A DNA stretch of 64,000 nucleotides from an uncultured Pseudomonadota bacterium (lineage in GTDB: Bacteria > Pseudomonadota > Alphaproteobacteria > RF32 > CAG-239), in the NCBI GenBank assembly GCA_949298065.1, contig CASFUZ010000004.1, forward strand, positions 1 through 64,000, read 5' to 3'. Below the pieces are notes generated by a model. It was given only the letters and a program-made list of their open reading frames with translations. It did not search any database and was not told the DNA's origin. Below are positions 45,051-52,097 of the stretch, piece after piece. Within the stretch, counting starts at the first letter, position 1. Every line of letters starts with the position of its first letter. The translations under genes were made by a program, and so were the position numbers.

Positions 45051-46220
45051 ATGAAAGACAAAAAAATGACCCCTGCAAAATATGCCATTACGCCAGAAAA
45101 AAGTCGCGGTCGGCTTTATAATGATTTTATCAATATTATTCGTTCGCCTTTTCAGCGCGACAGAGACAGATTAATCCATTCCTCGGCCTTTCGGCGACTG
45201 GATGGCAAGACACAAGTTTTTGCTTACCACGAAGGGAAAAACTATCGCACACGCCTGACGCACAGTATTGAGGTGGCTCAGATTACGCGCACCATTTGCA
45301 AATGCCTCGGCTTAAACGAAGAACTCGGCGAGGCTATTGCCTTAGCTCACGACCTCGGGCATTCGCCTTTTGGGCATGCCGGTGAACGCGCCTTGCAAAA
45401 TTCCATGAAAAAGTTTGGCGGATTTGACCATAATATTCAGTCCTTGAAAATTATGACCAAGCTTGAAATCCATTATCCCGAATTTGAGGGCTTAAACCTT
45501 ACTTGGGAAACTTTGGAGGGAACGGTCAAACACAACGGGCCAATCAAAAAAGTCAGCAACAAATATCTCAAAGAATATAACAAAAAATTTAATTTGGATT
45601 TGGCCAACTATCCTTCCTTGGAAGGACAAGTCGGTGCCGTGGCTGATGATATTGCTTACAACAACCATGATATTGACGATGGTTTCAGAGCCGGATTTTT
45701 CAGTATTGAAAAGCTCCGCGAACTGCCTTTTATTGACGAGATTTTGGTTGAGTTTGACAAGCAAAACCCCTACGCGGATGACAACCTAAAAATTTATGCC
45801 ATTACACGTAACACCATTGCCAAAATGATTTTTGATGTTTTGAAAAACAGTAAAGATAATATTCAAAAATATAATATCTCCGATTGTGATGATGCGAGAA
45901 AACAGAAGAAATTTATGATTGATTTCTCCGATGAGATGAAAAACAATATCAAACTTCTTCGGCAGTTTTTGAAAGAATATTTTTATACGGCAACACCTAT
46001 TGCCCGCATGGACATGAAATCACAAAAAATCGTGGAAGAATTGTTTGCCGTATTTATGAATGACTGGAAGCTTTTGCCGATGAATGAGCGCGCGCGCATC
46101 TCTTCACAAATGAATGATGAAGATATTGCCGAAGTTATTTGTGAATATATCGCCGGAATGACAGATATTGCAGCTATTGAAGAGCATCGCAAATTATTTG
46201 ATCCGCATACCAGATTTTAA
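45051..46220 (+). CDS. dgt: deoxyguanosinetriphosphate triphosphohydrolase
   Basis: A 389-residue HD-domain protein. FQRDRDRLIHSSAFRRLDGKTQVF, RTRLTHSIEVAQITRTI with the first HD-site His, ALAHDLGHSPFGHAGERAL with the His-Asp pair, and VGAVADDIAYNNHDIDDGFRAG with the metal-binding Asp are the Dgt-type-2 signatures. It hydrolyses dNTPs to nucleosides and tripolyphosphate. In alphaproteobacteria dgt normally precedes argS and a SPOR-domain gene; here argS is missing and the SPOR gene follows directly (79-bp gap). ATG 45051 is used; ATG 45066 is an alternative. Confidence 0.95.
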   Translation: MKDKKMTPAKYAITPEKSRGRLYNDFINIIRSPFQRDRDRLIHSSAFRRLDGKTQVFAYHEGKNYRTRLTHSIEVAQITRTICKCLGLNEELGEAIALAHDLGHSPFGHAGERALQNSMKKFGGFDHNIQSLKIMTKLEIHYPEFEGLNLTWETLEGTVKHNGPIKKVSNKYLKEYNKKFNLDLANYPSLEGQVGAVADDIAYNNHDIDDGFRAGFFSIEKLRELPFIDEILVEFDKQNPYADDNLKIYAITRNTIAKMIFDVLKNSKDNIQKYNISDCDDARKQKKFMIDFSDEMKNNIKLLRQFLKEYFYTATPIARMDMKSQKIVEELFAVFMNDWKLLPMNERARISSQMNDEDIAEVICEYIAGMTDIAAIEEHRKLFDPHTRF

Positions 46221-46299
46221 TTGAAGACGTTAAAGGATTATAAAGTTTTATTGTATAAAGTTATCATAAAGAACTTAAAAAATTTTCAGGAGAAGAAGA

Positions 46300-47310
46300 A
46301 TGTTTCAGGAGTTTCCGGACGACAAAAATGATGATTTCTTAAACGAATTTCGTCAGAAAATTGCCGAGCAATCAGCCACTAATTTTGAGGAAAAACGCAT
46401 GGAGATGAAACGCTCCAAAAGTGTTTTTATCGGTGCAGTTTCCGGTGTGGCTTTGGCAGCCGTTGTCGGTTGGTTTGTTTTGTCACCCAAATATGCCGTT
46501 GAAAACTCCGAAGAGATTCCGGTTATTCGCCGTCCGCAGACGGCCATCAAAGTTCAACCGAGCGAACCGGGTGGAATGGAGATATTGAACCAAGATAAGT
46601 CCGTCTATGATATTGTGGAAAAGAAGACTGCTGATGAGCCTAAGGTTGAAAATCTGCTGCCGCCGCCGGAAGAGCCCAAACTCCCGGTTATCGCGGCGCA
46701 ACCGACTTCTATCCCTGATGATATGTTTGAAACAGCGGCCTCTCCGACAATTAAAGAAGCTGATAAAGTTATCGCTAAAGCTCAAAAAGTTACACCGGCA
46801 CAAGATGCTCCCGAAGAAAAAGTTGTAAGCATTAAGGAAGCCGCTCAAGCTACTCCGGCAACTTCAGATAAAGTTGTTATTCCGGCAAAGGTTGAAACTG
46901 TTAAAGTTGTTAAAGGCGAAAAGGTTAAGGTTGAAAACAAAGACTGGAGCATCAATGCCAAAACAGAAGCAAAAGCTCAAGTTCAGAAAGCGCAAAATGT
47001 TGCGGCTCCGGCTCCCGTTGCTACTCCTGCTCCGGCACAAACTGCCGCAACGCCAGCTCCTAAAGGAACATGGCAAGTTCAGTTGATGAGCTCTCAAAAC
47101 AAAAAAGCAACTGAAAATGCTTGGAACACTTTGGTTAAAAAATATCCGCCTTTGAAAGGTCAGCCGCACGAGATTGAGACTGCCGACCTTGACTTTGACG
47201 GTGTCTTTTATCGCCTTAAGGCCGGTGCTTTTGCCGACAGAGCCGGCGCAGACAGCTTATGCCGCGATATTAAGGCTTTGGGTGGAACTTGTATTGTAAA
47301 GAAAAAATAA
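46300..47310 (+). CDS. SPOR-domain cell-division/envelope protein
   Basis: A 336-residue bitopic membrane protein: ~45 cytoplasmic residues, a single membrane helix (VFIGAVSGVALAAVVGWFVL, about 45-65), a long Pro/Ala/Lys/Glu-rich periplasmic linker with repeats such as PAPVATPAPAQTAATPAP, and a C-terminal SPOR domain from about residue 258 (TWQVQLMSSQNKKATENAWNTL through GGTCIVKKK). SPOR domains bind denuded glycan strands at the division site, as in FtsN/DamX. It lies between dgt and nagZ, the conserved alphaproteobacterial position. The ATG follows AGGAGAAGAAG, and the stop abuts the next start. Confidence 0.93.
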   Translation: MFQEFPDDKNDDFLNEFRQKIAEQSATNFEEKRMEMKRSKSVFIGAVSGVALAAVVGWFVLSPKYAVENSEEIPVIRRPQTAIKVQPSEPGGMEILNQDKSVYDIVEKKTADEPKVENLLPPPEEPKLPVIAAQPTSIPDDMFETAASPTIKEADKVIAKAQKVTPAQDAPEEKVVSIKEAAQATPATSDKVVIPAKVETVKVVKGEKVKVENKDWSINAKTEAKAQVQKAQNVAAPAPVATPAPAQTAATPAPKGTWQVQLMSSQNKKATENAWNTLVKKYPPLKGQPHEIETADLDFDGVFYRLKAGAFADRAGADSLCRDIKALGGTCIVKKK

Positions 47311-47970
47311 ATGAGTATCGTCAGTCTGATTGTAAATTTTGTTCCGATTATTCTTGCAATCGTTTTGCATGAACTGGCTCACGGATATGCGGCTTATCGC
47401 TTGGGAGATAACACCGCAAAAATTTACGGTCGGCTGACGCTTAACCCGCTCAAACATATTGATCCTTTCGGTTCTCTTTTGCTCCCTGCTCTTTTATATT
47501 TTTCACATGCCGGATTTATGTTCGGTTGGGCAAAACCGGTTCCGGTTAATTTCAACAACCTAAAAAACTCTAAGCGCGATTTGATTATTGTTTCCGCCGC
47601 AGGAATTGTTACCAACTTGGTCTTGGCAATTATCTCAGCATTGCTTCTCAAAGCTATCAGCTTTTTGCCGCAAAGCACAATTCAAGGAATCCTTGGCTTG
47701 TTCTTGCTCAATATGGTGGTTTTCAATGTTGTTTTAGCCATATTCAATGCTCTCCCCATTCCGCCGTTAGACGGTTCTAAAATTTTGTTCGGATGGGTCA
47801 ATAAACCTTGGGCGCAAAGATATGTCAATTCTGAAAGAGCCGGACTGATTGCCATCGTTTTGTTCGCTTTTATCTTGCCTGCCATCGGTCAGAGCTTGGG
47901 CTTCAACTTAAATATTTTCGGCATCATCTTACTGAAAAGCGCCAAGTTTATTTTATCTTTTTTGCTATAG
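47311..47970 (+). CDS. site-2 protease family (M50) membrane metalloprotease
   Basis: A 219-residue membrane protein with about five hydrophobic segments. The zinc site is ILAIVLHELAHGYAAYRLGD (HExxH), and the distal ligand motif is NALPIPPLDGSKI (NPxPxxPLDG-like). It has no PDZ domain, so it belongs to the short group-III-type M50 family rather than RseP. Substrates are unknown; family members cleave membrane-embedded regulators or signal remnants. Its ATG directly follows the SPOR gene stop (TAAATG), and nagZ starts 9 bp after it, so it is part of the same operon. In most alphaproteobacteria this slot holds no protease. Confidence 0.92.
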   Translation: MSIVSLIVNFVPIILAIVLHELAHGYAAYRLGDNTAKIYGRLTLNPLKHIDPFGSLLLPALLYFSHAGFMFGWAKPVPVNFNNLKNSKRDLIIVSAAGIVTNLVLAIISALLLKAISFLPQSTIQGILGLFLLNMVVFNVVLAIFNALPIPPLDGSKILFGWVNKPWAQRYVNSERAGLIAIVLFAFILPAIGQSLGFNLNIFGIILLKSAKFILSFLL

Positions 47971-47979
47971 GAAAAATAT

Positions 47980-49068
47980 ATGTCGCAAGCTCTCTCTGCA
48001 GCCCTTATATCCGTTAGCGGTTTTTCTCTTACCGATGAAGAAAAACGAGTTATTTCTCAATATCAGCCTTTAGGAGTTACGCTGTTCTTACGCAACATCA
48101 GCACCAGAAAGCAAGTGGCTGAGCTTTGCAAGCAAATTAGGGAAGCCGCACAAAGAGAAGACATTATCATTGCCATAGACCAAGAAGGCGGAAGAGTTCG
48201 GCGTTTGGCTGAACCTGAGTTTAGGCCTTATGCCTCACAATATGTCTTGGGGAGACTGGAGCAGGAATTGGGCGCGCCCAAAGCAGATATTGCCACGCGC
48301 GACCATGCCCTGCTCATTAGCCATGATTTGATTGATTGCGGTATCAATCTAAACTATGCTCCCGTTTTGGATTTGGCTTTTGAAGAAACTGCCGCGGTGT
48401 TAAAAAGCCGCTGTTTCGGAAATGATGAAAAGCAAGCGGCTCGCTTGGGCAAAATTATGGTTGATACCTATATTCAAAACGGTATTTGCCCATGTATTAA
48501 GCATATGCCGGGGCATGGTCGTATTACCGTTGATCCGCATTTAGGCTTGCCGGTTCTGACTCAATCCTTGAAAGAACTTGAAAAAGATTTTTATCCTTTC
48601 CGCGCGCTTGCCGCCTCTCCTGCCGGAATGACCGCGCATGTCGTCATACCCGAAATTGACGATAAAAATCCGATTACGCAATCTGCCTTCGGCATTAAAG
48701 AACTCATCCGTGGGGTTATCGGTTTTGATGGCTTGCTTATCTCTGATTCAATTAATATGCGCGCGCTTAAAGGAAACCTTCGCGAGATTACGTCAAAATG
48801 TATTTCTGCCGGTTGTGACTGCGTTTGTTATTGCGACGGAATTGCTCAAGAAGCTGCCGAAGTATGCCAAAGTGCAGGATTTATGTCGGATAAGTCAATT
48901 ATAAGATTTGAAAAAATTAAAAACTTATTTCACAATAAGCCTAATATGGTTAATCTGGATACAATAGCTGCCGAGTATGAGGCGCTTGTTGGGCAGATTG
49001 AAAAATATCAGGACGACTATGATGCAACGGAGGTCCTGAACAAAATGAAACAACATAAAGGAGAATAA
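47980..49068 (+). CDS. nagZ: beta-N-acetylhexosaminidase (GH3)
   Basis: A 362-residue cytoplasmic GH3 enzyme. IAIDQEGGRVRRLAEPEF, NLNYAPVLDL, CIKHMPGHGRITVDPHLGLPVL (the KHxPGHG loop with the NagZ-type His) and LLISDSINMRAL with the Asp nucleophile are present. It removes GlcNAc from GlcNAc-anhydromuropeptides in peptidoglycan recycling. It follows the SPOR and M50 genes and precedes tatA, as in the alphaproteobacterial dgt-SPOR-nagZ-scpAB-tatABC block, except that scpA and scpB are not here. Confidence 0.95.
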   Translation: MSQALSAALISVSGFSLTDEEKRVISQYQPLGVTLFLRNISTRKQVAELCKQIREAAQREDIIIAIDQEGGRVRRLAEPEFRPYASQYVLGRLEQELGAPKADIATRDHALLISHDLIDCGINLNYAPVLDLAFEETAAVLKSRCFGNDEKQAARLGKIMVDTYIQNGICPCIKHMPGHGRITVDPHLGLPVLTQSLKELEKDFYPFRALAASPAGMTAHVVIPEIDDKNPITQSAFGIKELIRGVIGFDGLLISDSINMRALKGNLREITSKCISAGCDCVCYCDGIAQEAAEVCQSAGFMSDKSIIRFEKIKNLFHNKPNMVNLDTIAAEYEALVGQIEKYQDDYDATEVLNKMKQHKGE

Positions 49069-49070
49069 GG

Positions 49071-49295
49071 ATGTTTTCAGGTTTTTGGGGCTGGTTCTTG
49101 GTTGTGGTTATTGTGGCCGTAATCTTCGGTGCCGGCAGGCTTCCCGAGCTCAAGGAACAAGCTCAAGACAAGCTCAAACTTCTGGCTCAGGCCGCGGAAA
49201 AAGGCAAGAAGGAGCTGGAAGCCAAAATTGAGGAAGCTAAAAAGAAAAATGAGGCAAAACAAGAAAAAAAAGATGACGACAACGCCTCTGAATAA
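49071..49295 (+). CDS. tatA: Sec-independent translocase protein TatA
   Basis: A 74-residue protein. A short N-terminal membrane helix (FWGWFLVVVIVAVIFGAGRL) with the FG hinge and PEL is followed by an amphipathic helix (KEQAQDKLKLLAQAAEKGKKELEAKIEE) and a charged tail. TatA forms the pore through which folded, twin-arginine-signalled proteins are exported. The start lies 2 bp after the nagZ stop, behind AAGGAGAATAAGG. A terminator follows, so no tatB or tatC is cotranscribed here, unlike the usual arrangement; the amphipathic helix is rather divergent. Confidence 0.88.
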   Translation: MFSGFWGWFLVVVIVAVIFGAGRLPELKEQAQDKLKLLAQAAEKGKKELEAKIEEAKKKNEAKQEKKDDDNASE

Positions 49296-49305
49296 AACAC
49301 TTTCC

Positions 49306-49336
49306 AAACCGTGCCTAAATCGCACGGTTTTTTTAT
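49306..49336 (+). terminator. terminator of the dgt-tatA region
   Basis: AAACCGTGC and GCACGGTTT pair over a 7-nt loop and are followed by a run of T. Confidence 0.9.
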
Positions 49337-49437
49337 AATTATGCCCGATTGACAAATAACTATAGATTTATAAAAAAAATAGTGATAACATATATTTATG
49401 GTGTTTAGATATATCCAAGAATTTTTGGAGAAAGACT

Positions 49438-49884
49438 ATGAGCATATCGTCTACCAGAAAAGTATCGAGCTCAACCGGAAGTCAGCCACGAAACGCTCCC
49501 GTTAAGCATTCAGACCACAACTATCTTGTTGGGGCTGAAGGTGAGTCTTTTGTGGAAATTATTGATTCTTCCAATAATGTTTCGGTCAACAATGATAACA
49601 ATCGTCATGATAAAGACAAAGACAACGCCTCTTTTGATAAAAAAGAAAAAGGTGCAAATAACTCTTTGAGTAGCGGCGGCGCATATATCCCCAGTGCTAT
49701 TGAAGCCTTGAGCGCCAGCGGTGTTTATGACGAACCTGATGACCACCACTCTACCAGAGTTAATGTCTATGGCAACAACCAAACCATCGTCAAAGATGAT
49801 GAGGTTGAACGCACCGGACATAATTATCTTAAACATTTTTACGAAACAAACAAAGTTCTTGAAGAAGTTGACGAACTCGTCTAG
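49438..49884 (+). CDS. Asn/Asp/Ser-rich protein of unknown function
   Basis: A 148-residue hydrophilic, probably disordered protein with no signal peptide or membrane segment. The N-terminus is Ser/Thr-rich (SISSTRKVSSSTGSQ), the middle is Asn/Asp/Lys-rich (SVNNDNNRHDKDKDNASFDKKEKG), and a short motif HNYL occurs twice (DHNYLVGAEG near residue 27 and GHNYLKHFYE near 128). The ATG has TTTGGAG 7 nt upstream, and codon use is regular, supporting expression. No family is recognised. It stands alone between the tatA terminator and an intergenic tandem repeat. Confidence 0.65.
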   Translation: MSISSTRKVSSSTGSQPRNAPVKHSDHNYLVGAEGESFVEIIDSSNNVSVNNDNNRHDKDKDNASFDKKEKGANNSLSSGGAYIPSAIEALSASGVYDEPDDHHSTRVNVYGNNQTIVKDDEVERTGHNYLKHFYETNKVLEEVDELV

Positions 49885-49889
49885 CCCAA

Positions 49890-50175
49890 ACTGTTGCCAG
49901 CTTGACCGCGGCACTGGCTGTGGCGGCAATCATTGTTATATCGCGTTGCTTCCAACGTGCATATCTATTTTTTGTGCCCTATGTCTTTATGGATTCTTCG
50001 GAGCAAAGCTCCTCAGAATGACAAGCTGTTGCCAGCTTGACAAGGGACCGCCCTTGAGCGCTCACTGGCTGCTTTGAGAACCTTTGTTATATCGCGTTGC
50101 TTCCAACGTGCATATCGTGAGTTTGTGCCTTATGTCTTTATGGATTCTTTTGGACAAAGTTCCTCAGAATGACGG
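49890..50175. repeat. two-copy tandem intergenic repeat with a palindromic end
   Basis: Two imperfect units of about 140-150 bp lie head to tail: 49890-50022 and 50030-50173. Both start with TGTTGCCAGCTTGAC, share GTTATATCGCGTTGCTTCCA and CGTGCATATC, and end with CTTTATGGATTCTT and CTCAGAATGAC. The ends GATTCTT...TCAGAATGAC form an imperfect hairpin of the GTCATTCTGAG / GAAGAATC type seen as dispersed intergenic repeats in many bacteria. No gene or CRISPR-like spacing is present. The stretch 50176-50274 is AT-rich and carries only the ribosome binding site of the next gene. Confidence 0.8.
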
Positions 50176-50274
50176 AAATAAATAGGGCTTCAATTATAGT
50201 TGACTTTTGTGTGAAAGCGATGTATCCTGATATTTAGATATGGACTTTAATTCTAAATTATTGGGAGAATGACT

Positions 50275-51635
50275 ATGCGATACTTGCTCTTATCTACTGT
50301 GTCTTTACTCCGGCTGTCGCCTTAGCCGCTCCCGATTTTATCTCACATACACACACCACACCTATTGAGTTAAAGCCCATATCCACTTCTTTGGGAACCA
50401 AACTCGCCGGTGTCTGTTTCCTTGGCTTTGGTGATTGCGGTGATGGCGGTTTTTCTTCAATCAGCGGAGATGATAATTATACCTTAGATACGGCTCAACA
50501 ATGCAAAGATGAAGGATATGCTCAACAAAGTTGCAATTCTGTGCAACAACTTGACAACATTTGTCCTTATAATACGGCTTATGCAAAAGGATGTAAATGT
50601 ATTGATAATTTGGTAACTTGTTCCGAATGGCAAAAAGGTATCGGAGAAAGTTGTAACGAGCAATATACCTCTTGTGTTTGTTTGGATGGTGTTTCCGCCG
50701 GACAATATGGTTGCGCCGAATATTATCCTGCCCCATGTTCTTCCGTCTGCAAAAAAGCTTATGCCGATAACTGTCATATCCGGTCCGACAATAACTCAGC
50801 CGTTTATGGTTGTATGAAATATTGGAGCGATTGTTCCTCTAAATGCGAAACTCCTTATCCTGATAATTGCCGTAACAGAACAGAAGTTATTGCTTCTTGT
50901 CCGACTAATGCTACTTGCCAACCTTTTTCTGACTGCTCTTCTAAAATCAGTTCTTGGTCTTGTAATGACGGATACGAACCCAATGGAAACAACTGTATAT
51001 TATCAAGGCCAAGATGTAACCTCGGAGATATTTTTTATTCTGATAATACTTGCGTGGCTCCGTCTAACCATAATACCGCAAAAACCGTGCTTGGTATTGT
51101 GGTCTATGTAAATTCAGATGGGGTCGGGGGACAGATTATGGCTCCTTGGCCGGTTGATGCTAATGGGCAAACATATTGTACTGACTGTTCATCATCTAAA
51201 TTTGTTGAACTTACTTGGGGACCTTGGGGTGTTGATGTTCCTCAATTGACTAATTATGATCAATACAGCCGAACAGAAGCTGATAAAGAAATTGATAGTT
51301 GTGGTAATACGGATATACTGATAGCTGCCGGTGATGCTAGCACTTATCCCGCGGCATGGGCAGCAAGATCTTATGCGCCAACACCTGAAACAAAAGGTAA
51401 ATGGTGTTTGCCGGCTCAAGGTGTCCTTGGACATCTGGAAAATGATTTTGGAAACTTTTTTGTTGCTCGTGAAATGTTTGACAGATATTCGGGAGGGCGT
51501 GTATCTACATGGTCATCAACAGAAGGTACGGCATATTGGGCTTGGGCTGATTTGATTTCAAAATATGGATATAATTCTATTGCTTTACCTGGCAAAAGCT
51601 CTGGCTATCCCGTTTATCCGGTAATGGAATTTTGA
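50275..51635 (+). pseudogene. third DUF1566-like Cys-rich protein, frameshift in the signal peptide
   Basis: The body (from about 50308) encodes ~440 residues. It has a long Cys-rich region with repeated CxxY/SxC modules (SDCSSKCETPYPDNC, CSSVCKKAYADNC), RPRCNLGDIFYSDNTC, MAPWPVDANGQ, SCGNTD, KWCLPAQG, STWSSTEG and terminal PVMEF, matching the two genes at the left edge. GGGAG precedes ATG 50275, which encodes MRYLLLSTVSLL but then hits a stop at 50323. The body frame reads TPAVALAAPDFISHTHTTPIE across the same place, an ideal signal-peptide end. One missing base near 50305-50311 would join them. Either the gene is inactive, a sequencing error is present, or translation starts at TTG 50391 without a signal peptide. 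A terminator follows. Confidence 0.78.
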
Positions 51636-51636
51636 T

Positions 51637-51666
51637 AAAAGCCCCGCTTTGGGCGGGGCTTTTTTT
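51637..51666. terminator. bidirectional terminator after the third DUF1566 gene
   Basis: AAAGCCCCGC and GCGGGGCTTT pair over a short loop and are followed by T6. The convergent gene at 51665 ends inside the T-run. Confidence 0.9.
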
Positions 51667-52096
51667 AGTTCTTAAATCTTTGGGCAAAATCGTGTTTATC
51701 TATGCCATTGATTGTTCGGATGTGTTCGTTCTGCAAAATGGTCGGAAGTTCCATAGAGCGAAAAACGCTCCTTGGGTCTGCTCCGTCCACAAAGGCTCTG
51801 ACATCTCCCCTAGCCGCCTCTATGAACCTTTTAGAGGCGACTTTCCACACCTTGGCAACCTGCTCAGCGCTCAAGTTACAAGAGCTTGAGGAATCCAACC
51901 CAAGTCTTACCAATTCTGCTCCGCAGGCCGTGTGTTCTATCATATTCTTACCCATGTTTTCCTTCACATAAGCAAAGGCTTTATCCCGATTTTCGGTCGT
52001 AGGCAGATAACTGATGCTATATAACACAACAGAATCCGGTGGCGTGCTTACATCAAAAGTTTCGGCAACTTTCATTGCCTGTGTATATAAGTCCAT
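51665..52096 (-). CDS. protein of unknown function coupled to clpB
   Basis: A 143-residue soluble, mainly helical protein not assigned to a family. It contains two Cys (HTACGAEL, SSCNLSAEQ), a hydrophobic core segment SVVLYSISYLPTTENRDKAFAYV, and a basic middle (KVWKVASKRFIEAARGD). The ATG lies one base after the clpB stop, with AAGGAAG in the clpB 3' end, so its translation depends on clpB. That tight coupling suggests a helper or substrate of the disaggregase under heat-shock control, which is inference only. It ends at the bidirectional terminator. Confidence 0.7.
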   Translation of the reverse strand: MDLYTQAMKVAETFDVSTPPDSVVLYSISYLPTTENRDKAFAYVKENMGKNMIEHTACGAELVRLGLDSSSSCNLSAEQVAKVWKVASKRFIEAARGDVRAFVDGADPRSVFRSMELPTILQNEHIRTINGIDKHDFAQRFKN

Positions 52097-52097
52097 T

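Noticed and set aside
49890-50175. Tandem repeat considered as a CRISPR array
   Set aside because: There are only two long, imperfect units with no uniform short repeats or spacers and no cas genes.
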